The translations under genes and the position numbers were made by a program. The notes under the pieces were generated by a model. The model worked only from the letters and a program-made list of their open reading frames with translations. It did no database searches and was not told where the DNA came from. This document shows positions 1-9,531 of a stretch of DNA of 64,000 bases, piece after piece. Every line of letters starts with the position of its first letter. Within the stretch, counting starts at the first letter, position 1. The stretch comes from Mycolicibacterium goodii (lineage in GTDB: Bacteria; Actinomycetota; Actinomycetes; Mycobacteriales; Mycobacteriaceae). Where the stretch lies: assembly GCF_001187505.1 (NCBI RefSeq), contig NZ_CP012150.1:3596001-3660000 (forward strand), in the 5' to 3' direction.

Positions 1-75
1 GCCGTCGGCGATCAGGTCAAAGTGGGTCAGCCGCTGGCCCGAATCACCGCCCCCACCCAGGAGAACCAATCATGA
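1..75 (+). CDS. accA1: AccA1 biotin-carrier C-terminus (partial)
   Basis: Only the last 24 codons are in the window. They read AVGDQVKVGQPLARITAP and end in QENQS, which fits the final strands of a biotinyl (BCCP) domain at the C-terminus of a biotin-dependent acyl-CoA carboxylase alpha subunit. The stop overlaps the next start as ATGA, so the gene heads the leucine-degradation run. In M. tuberculosis the gene at this place is accA1 (Rv2501c), alpha subunit of 3-methylcrotonyl-CoA carboxylase. The identity rests on this short tail plus synteny; the biotinylated Lys lies outside the window. Confidence 0.7.
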   Translation, partial: AVGDQVKVGQPLARITAPTQENQS

Positions 76-1235
76 CCGACTTCCTGTCGACCGGGACGCT
101 CCCGGACCACTACGAACAACTCGCCAAGACCGTGCGGGACTTCGCCCAGAGCGTGGTCGCGCCGGTGGCCGCCAAGCACGACGAGGAACACTCGTTCCCC
201 TATGAGGTGGTCGCGGGTATGGCCGACATGGGCCTGTTCGGCCTGCCGTTCCCCGAGGAGTACGGCGGCATGGGCGGCGACTACTTCGCGCTGTGCCTGG
301 CCCTGGAGGAACTCGGCCGGGTCGACCAGAGCGTCGCGATCACCCTGGAGGCCGGGGTGTCGCTCGGCGCCATGCCGGTGTACCGGTTCGGCAACGACGC
401 CCAGAAGGGCCAGTGGTTGCCGCTGCTGGCCAGCGGAAAAGCGTTGGGCGCGTTCGGGTTGACCGAGGCAGGCGGCGGCAGCGACGCGGGCGCCACCAAG
501 ACCACCGCCAAGCTCGACGACGGGCACTGGGTGATCAACGGGTCCAAGCAGTTCATCACCAACTCCGGCACCGACATCACCCGACTGGTCACGGTGACCG
601 CGGTGACGGGTGAAAGACCCGATGGCGGCAAGGAGATCTCGTCGATCCTGGTGCCCGTGCCCACCGAGGGCTTCACCGCCGAACCGGCCTACAACAAGGT
701 CGGCTGGAACGCCTCGGACACCCACCCGCTCAGCTTCGACGACGTGCGGGTGCCCGAGGAGAACCTGCTCGGCGAGCGCGGCCGCGGCTACGCCAACTTC
801 CTGCGCATCCTCGACGAGGGCCGCATCGCGATCGCGGCGCTGTCGGTCGGTGCCGCCCAGGGCTGCGTCGACGAATCGGTGAAGTACGCCAAGGAACGTC
901 AGGCGTTCGGTGCGGCCATCGGCACCTACCAGGCGATCGCGTTCAAGATCGCCCGGATGGAGGCCCGCGCCCACACCGCCCGCACCGCCTACTACGACGC
1001 CGCCGCGCTCATGCTGGCAGGCAAGCCGTTCAAGAAGGCCGCCTCGGTGGCCAAGCTGGTGGCCAGCGAGGCCGCGATGGACAACGCGCGCGACGCCACG
1101 CAGATCTTCGGCGGCTACGGGTTCATGAACGAGTACTCGGTGGCCCGGCACTACCGCGACAGCAAGATCCTCGAAATCGGGGAGGGCACAACCGAAGTGC
1201 AGCTGATGCTGATCGGAAGGGAGCTCGGCCTGTGA
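72..1235 (+). CDS. fadE19: acyl-CoA dehydrogenase (isovaleryl-CoA type, FadE19)
   Basis: The 387-residue protein has the full acyl-CoA dehydrogenase layout: N-terminal helical domain, the FGLTEAGGGSDAG flavin/substrate segment near residue 130, a middle beta domain, and a C-terminal helical domain with QIFGGYGFMNEY and IGEGTTEVQ; Glu371 sits where short-chain enzymes carry the catalytic base. It should oxidise a short or branched acyl-CoA with FAD and pass electrons to ETF. It is ATGA-coupled to accA1 upstream and to the MaoC gene downstream. Synteny with Rv2500c and the neighbouring carboxylase and Bkd complex point to isovaleryl-CoA in leucine breakdown. The family call is secure; the substrate is inferred. 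Confidence 0.92.
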   Translation: MTDFLSTGTLPDHYEQLAKTVRDFAQSVVAPVAAKHDEEHSFPYEVVAGMADMGLFGLPFPEEYGGMGGDYFALCLALEELGRVDQSVAITLEAGVSLGAMPVYRFGNDAQKGQWLPLLASGKALGAFGLTEAGGGSDAGATKTTAKLDDGHWVINGSKQFITNSGTDITRLVTVTAVTGERPDGGKEISSILVPVPTEGFTAEPAYNKVGWNASDTHPLSFDDVRVPEENLLGERGRGYANFLRILDEGRIAIAALSVGAAQGCVDESVKYAKERQAFGAAIGTYQAIAFKIARMEARAHTARTAYYDAAALMLAGKPFKKAASVAKLVASEAAMDNARDATQIFGGYGFMNEYSVARHYRDSKILEIGEGTTEVQLMLIGRELGL

Positions 1236-1750
1236 GCGGAGCGAACGATGGGGCACTGACCGGAGCACCCAAGCAGGTCATAGAGCAGCGCGGGCTGTGG
1301 TTCGAGGAGTTCGAGACCGGTGTGGTGTACCTGCACCGGCCCGGCCGCACCATCACCGAGGCCGACAACGTCCTGTTCACCACGTTGACCATGAACACCC
1401 AGGCACTGCACCTGGACGCGGCGTTCTCCGATGCGCTACCGCCGTTTCACCAGCGCCTGGTGAACTCGATGTTCACGCTGTCGACGCTCGTCGGCCTTTC
1501 GGTGGCGCAGCTGACCCAGGGCACCATCGTCGGCAACCTCGGCTTCTCCGAGATCGCCTTCCCCAAACCGCTTTTCCACGGCGACACGCTCTACGCCGAA
1601 ACCGAGATCCTCGACAAGCGCGCCTCCAAGAGCCGGCCGGGGGAGGGCATCGTGACGTTCGCACACACCGGCCGCAATCAACACGGCGACATCGTGGCGA
1701 CCGCACAGCGCAAGACCATGGTGCGGATGCGTCCGGACGGGCAGGTGTGA
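1232..1750 (+). CDS. MaoC-family hydratase (itaconyl-CoA hydratase-like)
   Basis: A 172-residue hot-dog-fold protein of the MaoC dehydratase family. It begins with the FEEFETGVVYLHRPGRTITEADNV segment typical of R-specific enoyl-CoA hydratases and keeps the N-terminal Asp and downstream hydratase region. It overlaps fadE19 by four bases and is followed one base later by the citE-like gene. The M. tuberculosis counterpart Rv2499c has been reported, as I recall, to hydrate itaconyl-CoA, working with the lyase next door in itaconate and leucine dissimilation. That role is transferred by position and family; no itaconate-specific residue is visible to me. Confidence 0.85.
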   Translation: MSGANDGALTGAPKQVIEQRGLWFEEFETGVVYLHRPGRTITEADNVLFTTLTMNTQALHLDAAFSDALPPFHQRLVNSMFTLSTLVGLSVAQLTQGTIVGNLGFSEIAFPKPLFHGDTLYAETEILDKRASKSRPGEGIVTFAHTGRNQHGDIVATAQRKTMVRMRPDGQV

Positions 1751-1751
1751 C

Positions 1752-2561
1752 ATGGGCCTGGCGACCACTGGCCCGGCGTGGCTGTTCTGCCCGGCCGACC
1801 GGCCGGAGCGATTCGAAAAGGCCGCCGCGGCAGCCGATGTGGTGATCCTCGACCTTGAGGACGGGGCCGGCGACAAACCGGCCGCGCGGCGGGCGCTGCT
1901 CGACACCCCGCTGGATCCCGCGCGCACCGTGGTGCGGATCAACCCCGGTGACTCACCGGAGCAGAAACTCGATCTCGACGTGCTCTCGCAGACCGGGTAC
2001 ACGACCGTGATGCTGCCCAAGTGCGAATCCGCCGCACAGGTCACCGCGCTCGCGCCGCTGCAGGTCGTGCTGATCGTCGAGACGCCGCTCGGGGCGCTCA
2101 AGGTCGACGAGACCGCCGCGGCGGCCAACACGTGGGGCGTGATGTGGGGTGCCGAGGACCTGTTCGGCTACCTCGGCGGCACCGACAACCGGTTCCCCGA
2201 CGACTCCTACCGCGACGTCGCCAAGTACGTCCGGTCCCGCTCGCTGCTCGCGGCGAAGGCCTTCGGCAGGCAGGCACTGGACTCGGTGTACATCGACATC
2301 AAGAACCTCGACGGGCTGCGCGTGGAGGTCGACGACGCCGTCGCGGTCGGTTTCGACATCAAGGTCGCCATCCATCCCAGCCAGGTCGCCGTCATCCGGG
2401 AGGGCTACACCCCGACCCCCGAGCAGGTGCAGTGGGCGCAAAGACTGCTCGCGGCCGCCGAAACGCAGCCGGGCGCGTTCGCGTTCGACGGCGTCATGGT
2501 CGACGCGCCCGTCCTGCGTCGCGCCGAACGGATCGCCGCGCTGGCCCCGGATAACGGTTAG
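1752..2561 (+). CDS. citE: CitE-like acyl-CoA lyase
   Basis: The 269-residue protein belongs to the HpcH/HpaI aldolase and citrate-lyase-beta superfamily. It shows the starting segment WLFCPADRPERFEKA, the acidic ILDLEDGAG Mg-binding loop, VVRINPGDS and the VMWGAEDLFGYLGG segment that closes the active site. No CitD or CitF partner is present, so it is a stand-alone acyl-CoA lyase and not part of citrate lyase. Its M. tuberculosis counterpart Rv2498c is described as a beta-hydroxyacyl-CoA lyase acting on HMG-CoA or citramalyl-CoA in leucine and itaconate breakdown. It sits one base after the MaoC gene, consistent with sequential steps. Confidence 0.88.
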   Translation: MGLATTGPAWLFCPADRPERFEKAAAAADVVILDLEDGAGDKPAARRALLDTPLDPARTVVRINPGDSPEQKLDLDVLSQTGYTTVMLPKCESAAQVTALAPLQVVLIVETPLGALKVDETAAAANTWGVMWGAEDLFGYLGGTDNRFPDDSYRDVAKYVRSRSLLAAKAFGRQALDSVYIDIKNLDGLRVEVDDAVAVGFDIKVAIHPSQVAVIREGYTPTPEQVQWAQRLLAAAETQPGAFAFDGVMVDAPVLRRAERIAALAPDNG

Positions 2562-2604
2562 CGACACATCGTGGCGGCGATCACAGGGACCGGGCCGCCG
2601 CTGG

Positions 2605-2610
2605 CATAAT
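2605..2610 (+). promoter_or_regulatory. possible -10 box for the bkd genes
   Basis: CATAAT lies in the 211-base gap between citE and bkdA and matches the mycobacterial SigA -10 form at five of six places. No convincing -35 is seen. Initiation near 2617 would leave a leader of about 155 bases. Confidence 0.35.
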
Positions 2611-2682
2611 GGGCCTTGCCCCTGTGCAACGACGTGCCGAGCGCACCGTCTGGTTGGCGCCGCACCCTGGCACCAGCTGGAG

Positions 2683-2701
2683 CCCCCTCACCTGGGGTTT
2701 T
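2683..2701 (+). terminator. short GC hairpin with T-tract in bkd leader
   Basis: CCCCC (2683-2687), a six-base loop and GGGG (2694-2697) are followed directly by TTTT (2698-2701). This is a small intrinsic-terminator-like structure, uncommon in mycobacteria. It could terminate citE transcription or attenuate bkdA. The stem is only four to five pairs, so the call is weak. Confidence 0.3.
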
Positions 2702-2772
2702 GCTCGAACCGTCGGCGCACTGAGCACCTCGTGGAATGACGGCGCAACATGCCGTCACCTGAAGGAGGCGGT

Positions 2773-3885
2773 ATGGCCATGCGGTATGCGTCTGCGCCCG
2801 GGTACGACCCCGGGTTCGACCCCGAGCCTGTGCAGTTGGTTGCTGCCGACGGTTCACCCCCAGCCGGAAGACCCCCGTCGCAGTACAGTCGCGACCTCCC
2901 GCCGGAGACCCTGAGCTGGCTCTACGAGTCGATGGTGGTCACCCGCAACCTCGACATCGAGTTCGTCAACCTGCAGCGCCAGGGTGAGCTGGCGTTGTAC
3001 GCGTCCTGCCGCGGGCAGGAAGCCGCGCAGATCGGCGCGGCGGCGTGCCTGCGCAAAACCGACTGGCTGTTTCCGCAGTACCGCGAGATCGGGGCGTTCC
3101 TGCTCCGCGGCATCACCCCGGCCCAGATGGGTGCGGTGTGGCGCGGCAAATGGCACGGCGGCCTGTCGTTCACCAGCAAGTGCGTCGCACCCATCGCGAT
3201 CCCGATCGGCACCCACGGTCTGCACGCCGTCGGCGCGGCGATGGCCGCCCAGCGCCTCGGTGAGGATTCGGTGACCGTGGCGTTCCTCGGTGACGGCGCC
3301 ACCAGCGAAGGCGACGCGCACGAGGCCTTCAACCTGGCCTCGGTGTTCCGCGCGCCGTGCGTGTTCTTCGTCCAGAACAACCAGTGGGCGATCTCGGTAC
3401 CGGTCAGCAGGCAGCAGGCCGGCCCCACCATCGCCCACCGCGCCATCGGCTACGGCATGCCGGGCGTGCGCGTCGACGGCAACGACGTGCTGGCCTGCTA
3501 CGCGGTGATGTCCGAGGCCGCCGAGCGGGCGCGCCGCGGCGAGGGCCCCACGCTCATCGAGGCCGTCACCTACCGCATGGGCCCGCACACCACCTCCGAC
3601 GATCCGACCCGCTACCGCTCGGCCGAGGAGGTCGAGGCCTGGGCGGCACGAGATCCCATCACGCGATACCGCACCTACCTGCAGAACACCGGGGTGTGGA
3701 CCGAGCGTCTCGAAGAGCGGGTGGCCGCCAGATCAACCCGGCTGTGCGCGGAACTGCGCGAGGCGATCGTGGGTGCACCCGATGTCGATCCGGCCGAGTT
3801 GTTCGACACGGTCTACGCCGACATCACCCCCGATCTGGCGGGTCAACGCGATCAGTTGCTGTCGGAGCTGGCGAAGGAGGCATGA
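2773..3885 (+). CDS. bkdA: branched-chain 2-oxoacid dehydrogenase E1 alpha
   Basis: This is the thiamine-diphosphate E1 alpha subunit. The TPP motif starts at FLGDGATSEGD and closes at FFVQNNQWAIS, and the phosphorylation-loop-like region YRMGPHTTSDDPTRYR is present. An in-frame ATG exists at 2749, but AGGAGG at 2763-2768 stands just before ATG 2773 (another ATG at 2779), so 2773 was chosen, giving 370 residues. E1 beta follows one base after the stop and E2 overlaps E1 beta, making a three-gene complex unit. Synteny with Rv2497c and the leucine-degradation genes upstream favour branched-chain keto acids over pyruvate; the complex assigned here in M. tuberculosis is BkdABC. Confidence 0.92.
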   Translation: MAMRYASAPGYDPGFDPEPVQLVAADGSPPAGRPPSQYSRDLPPETLSWLYESMVVTRNLDIEFVNLQRQGELALYASCRGQEAAQIGAAACLRKTDWLFPQYREIGAFLLRGITPAQMGAVWRGKWHGGLSFTSKCVAPIAIPIGTHGLHAVGAAMAAQRLGEDSVTVAFLGDGATSEGDAHEAFNLASVFRAPCVFFVQNNQWAISVPVSRQQAGPTIAHRAIGYGMPGVRVDGNDVLACYAVMSEAAERARRGEGPTLIEAVTYRMGPHTTSDDPTRYRSAEEVEAWAARDPITRYRTYLQNTGVWTERLEERVAARSTRLCAELREAIVGAPDVDPAELFDTVYADITPDLAGQRDQLLSELAKEA

Positions 3886-3886
3886 G

Positions 3887-4963
3887 ATGACCCAGATCAT
3901 CGACCGACCTGCGGCGCAGGGTGATTCGCCTGAACCGTGGGGCAGCGTTCTCACCACCACAACCACGTCCACACCCGTCCCGGCGGTCACCGAACTCACC
4001 ATGGTGCAGGCGATCAACCGGGCACTGCGCGACGCCATGACCGCCGACGAGCGGGTCCTGGTCTTCGGCGAGGACGTCGCGACCCTGGGCGGCGTGTTCC
4101 GGGTGACCGACGGGCTCACCGAAACCTTCGGCGCCGACCGGTGTTTCGACACCCCGCTGGCCGAGTCGGCGATCATCGGCATCGCGGTGGGGTTCGCGAT
4201 ACGCGGCTTCAGGCCGGTGCCCGAGATCCAGTTCGACGGGTTCAGCTACCCGGCGTTCGACCAGATCGCCAGCCACCTCGCGAAATACCGCATGCGGACC
4301 CACGGCGACGTCGACATGCCGGTGACGGTGCGCATCCCGTCGTTCGGCGGGATCGGGGCCGTCGAACATCATTCGGAATCCACCGAGACCTACTGGCTGC
4401 ACACCGCGGGCCTCAAGGTGGTGGTGCCGTCGACGCCGTCGGACGCGTACTGGTTGCTGCGCGAATCGATTGCCTGTCCCGATCCGGTGATCTACCTGGA
4501 ACCCAAGCGCCGGTACTGGGCGCGCGAACCCGTCGACACCACCACCCCGGCTCTGCCCATCGGGCGGGCCGCGGTGCGGCGCAACGGATCCGACGTCACC
4601 GTCATCACCTACGGCGGGCTGGTCGCGACCGCGCTGTCGGCGGCTGAACTCGCCGAGGACCGCGGGTGGAGCATGGAGGTCGTCGACCTGCGGTCGCTCA
4701 ACCCGCTCGACTTCGACACCGTCGCCGACTCGGTGCGCCGCACCGGTCGTGCGGTGGTGATGCACGAGGGCCCGCGCACGCTGGGCTTCGGCGCCGAACT
4801 CGCCGCACGGATCTCCGAGGAGCTGTTCTACGACCTGGAGGCTCCGGTGTTACGGGCCACCGGATTCGACACGCCGTATCCGCCGGCCAGGTTGGAGAAG
4901 CTGTGGCTGCCCGGCGTGGACCGGCTGCTCGACTGCGTCGAACGCGCGATGGAGCAGCCGTGA
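3887..4963 (+). CDS. bkdB: branched-chain 2-oxoacid dehydrogenase E1 beta
   Basis: Transketolase central and C-terminal domains of an E1 beta subunit: [40 protein letters not shown], the [15 protein letters not shown] segment and the [15 protein letters not shown] segment of the C-terminal domain. The start at 3887 follows GGAGG at 3876-3880 and leaves one base after the bkdA stop; the open frame reaches further upstream, but inside bkdA. It pairs with BkdA as an alpha2beta2 heterotetramer that decarboxylates the keto acid and acylates the lipoyl group of BkdC. Length 358 residues. Overlap of the stop with GTG 4960 couples it to bkdC. Confidence 0.93.
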   Translation: MTQIIDRPAAQGDSPEPWGSVLTTTTTSTPVPAVTELTMVQAINRALRDAMTADERVLVFGEDVATLGGVFRVTDGLTETFGADRCFDTPLAESAIIGIAVGFAIRGFRPVPEIQFDGFSYPAFDQIASHLAKYRMRTHGDVDMPVTVRIPSFGGIGAVEHHSESTETYWLHTAGLKVVVPSTPSDAYWLLRESIACPDPVIYLEPKRRYWAREPVDTTTPALPIGRAAVRRNGSDVTVITYGGLVATALSAAELAEDRGWSMEVVDLRSLNPLDFDTVADSVRRTGRAVVMHEGPRTLGFGAELAARISEELFYDLEAPVLRATGFDTPYPPARLEKLWLPGVDRLLDCVERAMEQP

Positions 4964-6189
4964 GCACCCGGGATTTCCTGGTGCCCGATCTCGGTGAGGG
5001 CCTGCAGGACGCGACCATCACGAGCTGGAACGTCGCGGTCGGCGACATCGTCGAGCTCAACCAGACCCTGTGCACCGTCGAGACCAACAAGGCCGAGGTC
5101 GAGATTCCCAGCCCGTATGCCGGCGAGGTGCTCGAGCTCGGGGGTGCCGACGGGGACACTCTCGCCGTCGGGTCACTGCTGGTGCGGATCGCCACCCCCG
5201 TGAACGAGCCGGCCCGGGTCAACGGTGTGAGCACCGCTGGGGCACACCGCAAGCCGGTGCTCGTCGGGTACGGCACCGACGAGTCCATGGACACCAGCCG
5301 CCGCCGCGCCCAGAGCCCGCGGGCGCGGGCCAAGCCGCCGGTGCGCAGGTTGGCCGCCGACCTGAATGTCGACCTGAGCGCCCTGGCCCCGGGATCCGGT
5401 CCGGAGGGCATCGTCACGCGCGACGACGTGCTGGCCGCGGCGGGCCGGTCCCCGTCGGCCCGGCCCGCCCAGCCGTCCCGGCCGGCTCAGCCGTCCCAAA
5501 CGCGCGACGTGCGCGGCGTGCAGGCCGAGATGGCGCGACGAATGGCGTTGTCGCGCAGCGAGATCCCCGACGCGCACGCCCGGGTCGACGTGGACTGCAC
5601 GGCACTGCTGCGGTTGCGTGACCGCATCCGTGGCACCGAGCCGGACCTGCCGGTCACGCCGTTCGTGCTGACGCTGCGGCTGCTGACCCTCGCGCTGCGC
5701 CGCCACGACGTGCTCAACGCGACGTGGATGGAGACGACGGCGGGCCCACAGATCCATCAGCATTCGGAGGTGCATCTGGGGATCGGTGTGGCCGCGCCGC
5801 GCGGTCTGCTGGTGCCGGTGGTGCGCGACGCGCAGGACATGACCACGCGTGAGCTGGCGGTCACGGTGGCGCGGCTGGTCGACGGTGCCCGAGCGGGCAC
5901 GCTGTCGCCGGGCGAGTTGGCCGGATCGACGTTCACGGTGTCGAACTTCGGCGCGCTCGGCGTCGACGACGGTGTTCCGGTGATCAACTATCCCGAGGCC
6001 GCGATCCTGGGAATGGGCTCGCTGCGGGAACGGCCCGTGGTGGTCGACGGTGCCGTGGTGGCCCGCCCGACGATGTCGTTGACCTGCGTGTTCGACCATC
6101 GCATCGCCGACGGTGCGCAGGCCGCGGCGTTCCTCGGCGAGCTGCGACGGCTGATCGAGGAGCCCGACCTCGCCCTGCTCGACCTCTGA
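4960..6189 (+). CDS. bkdC: dihydrolipoyl acyltransferase E2 of Bkd complex
   Basis: The 409-residue protein reads as a lipoyl domain (residues 1-75, lipoylated Lys44 in ETNKAEVE), a basic linker, a peripheral-subunit-binding domain near 125-160 ([20 protein letters not shown]), a Pro/Ala/Ser linker and a catalytic acyltransferase domain ending with HRIADG (His380, Asp384). The GTG start at 4960 overlaps the bkdB stop. A long upstream extension is open in this frame but lies in bkdB and is not part of the protein. It transfers the acyl group to CoA. E3 (Lpd) is not encoded here and must be supplied from elsewhere. Confidence 0.93.
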   Translation: MSTRDFLVPDLGEGLQDATITSWNVAVGDIVELNQTLCTVETNKAEVEIPSPYAGEVLELGGADGDTLAVGSLLVRIATPVNEPARVNGVSTAGAHRKPVLVGYGTDESMDTSRRRAQSPRARAKPPVRRLAADLNVDLSALAPGSGPEGIVTRDDVLAAAGRSPSARPAQPSRPAQPSQTRDVRGVQAEMARRMALSRSEIPDAHARVDVDCTALLRLRDRIRGTEPDLPVTPFVLTLRLLTLALRRHDVLNATWMETTAGPQIHQHSEVHLGIGVAAPRGLLVPVVRDAQDMTTRELAVTVARLVDGARAGTLSPGELAGSTFTVSNFGALGVDDGVPVINYPEAAILGMGSLRERPVVVDGAVVARPTMSLTCVFDHRIADGAQAAAFLGELRRLIEEPDLALLDL

Positions 6190-6205
6190 CGTTCCGGCGG
6201 AGAAA

Positions 6206-6949
6206 TCACCTACGGGCGAGGCGGGCGGCGAACTCGGGGGACTCGATGGAGCGGGCCTGCGGGCCCAACTCGATGTCGAGGGCCGCGCGGTGCTGATCGC
6301 TGTCGACCACACCGGGGTTCGCGGTCGCCCGCATGGACGCCTTGGTGGCCACCACGACCTCCCGGGGTGCGCCCGCCGGCCCGGCGGCCAACTCCCGGGC
6401 CGCGGCGACCGGGTCCTCGGCGGCCCGCAGTGCCAGTCCGTGGCGCACCGCCGCGTCCGCGTCGAACCGCATCCCGAACAGCAGCGCCGCCCGCGCGACC
6501 TGCGGTCCGACCGCCCGCTGCAGCATCCAGGTGGCGCCGCCGCCGGGATGGATCCCCAGCTTCTGGAAGCGCGGATCGAACAACGCGTCGGGCCCGGCGA
6601 TGCGCACATCGGCGGCCAGTGCCAGGTTGAGGCCGGCCCCCACCGCGGCGCCGTTGACCGCGGCGATGGTGGGCAGCGTGCAGTGCGCGACGGCCAGGAA
6701 GCCGTCGTAGATCTTGCGCAAACCCTCCTCGGTCGCCGTGCCGAGCGTGCTCAGGTCCGCTCCGGCGCAGAACGCCTTGCCCGCGCCGGTCACCACCACG
6801 GCGTGCACGCCGGGATCGGCCTCGGCCGCCTCGACGGCGCCGCGTAGGGCCGCGGACATCTCGAAGGTCACCGCGTTGCGGCGATCGGGATCGTTGACGG
6901 TGATGACGGCGACGCGGTCGGAAATCTCGACCAGTACGGTATCGGCCAC
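6206..6949 (-). CDS. echA14: enoyl-CoA hydratase/isomerase (EchA14-like)
   Basis: A 247-residue crotonase-fold protein. It starts [27 protein letters not shown], has the oxyanion-hole segment [12 protein letters not shown] and the [21 protein letters not shown] helix of the second CoA-binding loop. GTG at 6949 is the natural start. It lies ten bases after the methyltransferase stop, so the two are probably cotranscribed, and it is convergent with bkdC 16 bases away. M. tuberculosis has echA14 (Rv2486) in the equivalent stretch. The residue usually carrying the second catalytic Glu could not be placed with certainty, so hydratase versus other crotonase chemistry is open. Confidence 0.85.
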   Translation of the reverse strand: MADTVLVEISDRVAVITVNDPDRRNAVTFEMSAALRGAVEAAEADPGVHAVVVTGAGKAFCAGADLSTLGTATEEGLRKIYDGFLAVAHCTLPTIAAVNGAAVGAGLNLALAADVRIAGPDALFDPRFQKLGIHPGGGATWMLQRAVGPQVARAALLFGMRFDADAAVRHGLALRAAEDPVAAARELAAGPAGAPREVVVATKASMRATANPGVVDSDQHRAALDIELGPQARSIESPEFAARLARR

Positions 6950-6959
6950 GGCGGCCAGC

Positions 6960-7604
6960 TTAATTCGCCGGCTGCCAGCGCAGCAGGTACCGGTAGTACA
7001 GGGCCCGGCGGATCGTCGCGCCCGGCAGCACCTCGGCGGTGACCTGCCGGATCTCGTCGAGGCTCTCGGCCGGATCGGCGACCGCCACCCCGATGTCGCG
7101 GGTCTCGCGATGCCACCACGAGCCCAGCCGCACCGCGGGCAGGCACAGCCCCGACCACACCCAGTCCCGCAGCGTCTTGTTGGCCGACAGCCCCACCACC
7201 GCGATCTCACCGGTGGGGGTGAGCAGCCCGCGGGCCTTGGTCAACGCGGCGCGCAGGTCCATGTGGTGCAGGGTCGCCACCATGGTGATCACGTCGAAGC
7301 GACGATTCCCGGCGTCGAAGTTGTCGAAATCGCTCTGGGCGACACTGACATTGGGCAACGCCGCGACCCGGACCCAGGCGCGTTGCAGCGTCTCGGGATC
7401 CGGTTCGATCGCCGTCACCGACCGCGAGACCGGCGCCAGTCGCTGCGCCAGGAGGCCGTCACCGCAACCCACGTCAAGGACGTCCCCGCGGTGCTGCGCG
7501 GCGATCCGTCGCAGCCAGGGGTGGTAGGCGGTGTTGTGGTTCCAGTACGCGGGTGGCACCCCATCGACTGTGCCACGAAGGGGCAAACTCTTCCGTAACC
7601 CCAC
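6960..7604 (-). CDS. class I SAM-dependent methyltransferase
   Basis: About 214 residues with a type-11 methyltransferase core: motif [17 protein letters not shown], an acidic residue ending the second strand in [18 protein letters not shown], and the motif IV region [13 protein letters not shown]. The open frame runs to 7763 but that part is antisense to the divergent monooxygenase and is rejected. GTG at 7604 gives a start of usual length for the family. The substrate cannot be deduced. It is head to head with the flavin monooxygenase 31 bases away and sits directly upstream of the crotonase gene. The C-terminal region is rich in Trp and Arg. Confidence 0.8.
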   Translation of the reverse strand: MGLRKSLPLRGTVDGVPPAYWNHNTAYHPWLRRIAAQHRGDVLDVGCGDGLLAQRLAPVSRSVTAIEPDPETLQRAWVRVAALPNVSVAQSDFDNFDAGNRRFDVITMVATLHHMDLRAALTKARGLLTPTGEIAVVGLSANKTLRDWVWSGLCLPAVRLGSWWHRETRDIGVAVADPAESLDEIRQVTAEVLPGATIRRALYYRYLLRWQPAN

Positions 7605-7623
7605 GTAGGCGGGTTCCGTACCC

Positions 7624-7629
7624 CATAAT
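7624..7629 (+). promoter_or_regulatory. -10 box for leaderless monooxygenase mRNA
   Basis: CATAAT ends six bases before the GTG start at 7636, which places the expected transcription start on the first base of the start codon. No Shine-Dalgarno precedes the GTG, so a leaderless transcript is likely. Confidence 0.5.
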
Positions 7630-7635
7630 TGCGGC

Positions 7636-9258
7636 GTGACAGACACCGAGGTGCTCGTTGCGGGCGCCGGACCCATCGGATTGACCGCCGCCATCGAGCT
7701 CGCCCGCCACGGCATCCGCTGCCGGATCATCGACCCGCTGTTCGAACCACCGCAGTACGCCAAAGCCGTTGGTGTGCAGCCGCGGACACTCGAAGTGTTC
7801 GAGCGGATGGGTATCCTGCGGCAGATCCTCGACGCCGCAGTCCAGCTGCGCGGGCAGATCGTCTACGTCAACGGCGAACAGGCCGGGCAGATGGACCTCA
7901 GCCTGCCCGACGACGTCCCGTACCAGTTCATCGCGCTGCCGCAGTACGCCACCGAGCGCATCCTGCGCCAGGAGGCCGCCGCGCGCGGCGTGGTGATCGA
8001 ACGTGGTTGGCGTCTGACAGGTTTCGACCAGGACGCCGACGGGGTGACCGCGAAGCTGGCCGCCCATGACGGATCCGAGGAAACGGTGCGGGCCGGCTAC
8101 CTGGTCGGTGCCGACGGCGCGCACTCGGTGACCCGCAAGACCCTCGGGCTGACCTTCGAAGGTGCGGCGTTCGACGAGCAGTACATGCTCGGCGATGTCG
8201 AGGTGGACTGGTCGCTGCCTGCCGGATACGCCGTTCGTGCCATGCATCAGACCGACGGCAAAACCGATGACCTTCTGGTCTGCATCCCGCTGCCGGGACG
8301 GGGCCGCTACCGCATGTCGATGCTGGTTCCGCCCGAGTTGAGCAGCGCGGCGTCCGGTGGTGTGCAGCACGGATTCGAAAGCGGCACAAAGCCGGAACTG
8401 TCCCACATCCAGGCTGTCCTGGACCGCCTCGCACCGGAGCCGACCACGGCCCGAAACCTGCGGTGGTCCTCGGTGTTTCGGATCAGCCACCGCATCGTCG
8501 ACGCCTACGGCCGGGGTCGGGTGTTCGTCGCGGGCGACGCCGCCCACATCCATCCGCCCACCGGCGCCCAGGGCATGAACACCGGTATCCAGGACGCACA
8601 CAACCTGGCGTGGAAGCTCGCGCTCGCGGTCTCCGGCGTCGCCGCGGACGGCCTGCTCGACAGCTACGACGCCGAACGCCGCCCGGTCGGTGAAGAGGTG
8701 GTGGGACGCACCGTGCGCAGCGCGCGTGAGGGGATCGGGGCCGATTCCACCGATCCCAGCTACGTCATGCGCCGCGAGGCGCAGCTGCTGATCGACTACG
8801 CGGGCAGCCCCATCGTCGACAGCTCTGCTGCCGCATCCGGCCCGGGCGACCCACACGCGGGGATGCGCGCCCCGGATGCGCGCGGTCTCACCCGCGCCGT
8901 CGTCACGGCACCGCTGCGGTTGTTCACGCTGATGGACGGCGTGCGCCACACCGTGCTGTGCTACGCGGGCCCCGAGTGCGGGCCCGAGGTGGTCGAGGAT
9001 CTCGAGGCGACAGCCCAAGCGGTCGTCTCGGCCGCACATGGGAACGCCGACGTCTACCTCGTCGCACACCCCGACGCCAAGGTGAATGCCACGGTGCTGC
9101 CGGTGATCGAGGACACCAACGGCGATTTCGCGCGCGCGTACTCGGCGAATGCGTTGTCGCTGTTCATCATTCGCCCCGACGGCTACCTGGGATACCTGAC
9201 CAGGGGTTCCATCGACCCGGCGCGCGTCGACGAGTTCCTCAAGCGGACCTTCCGCTGA
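7636..9258 (+). CDS. FAD-dependent aromatic-ring monooxygenase family protein
   Basis: The 540-residue protein is a PheA/TfdB/MhpA-class flavoprotein hydroxylase. It begins VLVAGAGPIGLTAAIELARHG (dinucleotide-binding GxGxxG), has LVGADGAHSVTRKTLGL and the second FAD motif VFVAGDAAHIHPPTGAQGMN near residue 300, and ends in a thioredoxin-like dimerisation domain with IRPDGYLGYLTRG. It would hydroxylate an aromatic or polyketide-like substrate using NAD(P)H and O2; nothing nearby names the substrate. The GTG start has no Shine-Dalgarno but a -10 box sits six bases upstream. It is divergent from the methyltransferase gene. Confidence 0.88.
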   Translation: MTDTEVLVAGAGPIGLTAAIELARHGIRCRIIDPLFEPPQYAKAVGVQPRTLEVFERMGILRQILDAAVQLRGQIVYVNGEQAGQMDLSLPDDVPYQFIALPQYATERILRQEAAARGVVIERGWRLTGFDQDADGVTAKLAAHDGSEETVRAGYLVGADGAHSVTRKTLGLTFEGAAFDEQYMLGDVEVDWSLPAGYAVRAMHQTDGKTDDLLVCIPLPGRGRYRMSMLVPPELSSAASGGVQHGFESGTKPELSHIQAVLDRLAPEPTTARNLRWSSVFRISHRIVDAYGRGRVFVAGDAAHIHPPTGAQGMNTGIQDAHNLAWKLALAVSGVAADGLLDSYDAERRPVGEEVVGRTVRSAREGIGADSTDPSYVMRREAQLLIDYAGSPIVDSSAAASGPGDPHAGMRAPDARGLTRAVVTAPLRLFTLMDGVRHTVLCYAGPECGPEVVEDLEATAQAVVSAAHGNADVYLVAHPDAKVNATVLPVIEDTNGDFARAYSANALSLFIIRPDGYLGYLTRGSIDPARVDEFLKRTFR

Positions 9259-9323
9259 GCACCGGCGTCGACGCGGACCGGCCGACACCGTGCCTCGTCA
9301 GCGGCCTCGTCAGCGCTGTTCAG

Positions 9324-9396
9324 CGCCCCCGGCAGGACTCGAACCTGCAACCGTCGGATTAGAAGGCCGATGCTCTATCCATTGAGCTACGGAGGC
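9324..9396 (-). tRNA. tRNA-Arg (anticodon UCU)
   Basis: The reverse complement folds as a 73-nt tRNA: acceptor GCCTCCG pairing with CGGGGGC and discriminator G, D arm with AGCTCAATGGATAGAGC, anticodon loop CTTCTAA giving UCU (Arg, AGA codon), and T arm GGTTCGAGTCC. CCA is not encoded. The lowest anticodon-stem pair is C31-U39, a mismatch. No integrase gene is near, so there is no sign of use as an attachment site. Confidence 0.95.
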
Positions 9397-9531
9397 AACG
9401 CCGGATGAGTCTATCGTCCGCCTTTCCCGGGCACGCACCGTGTGACACGTGAAAGCGGACCCGAGCCCGGCGGCCGGAGACTAGCGTGGACGCTGCACTT
9501 GGCCGCCGGGTGAGGGGAGAGGGACCACGCT

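Noticed and set aside
9324..9396. tRNA-Arg as attachment site of a mobile element
   Set aside because: No integrase, no second copy of the tRNA 3' end and conserved genes on both sides.
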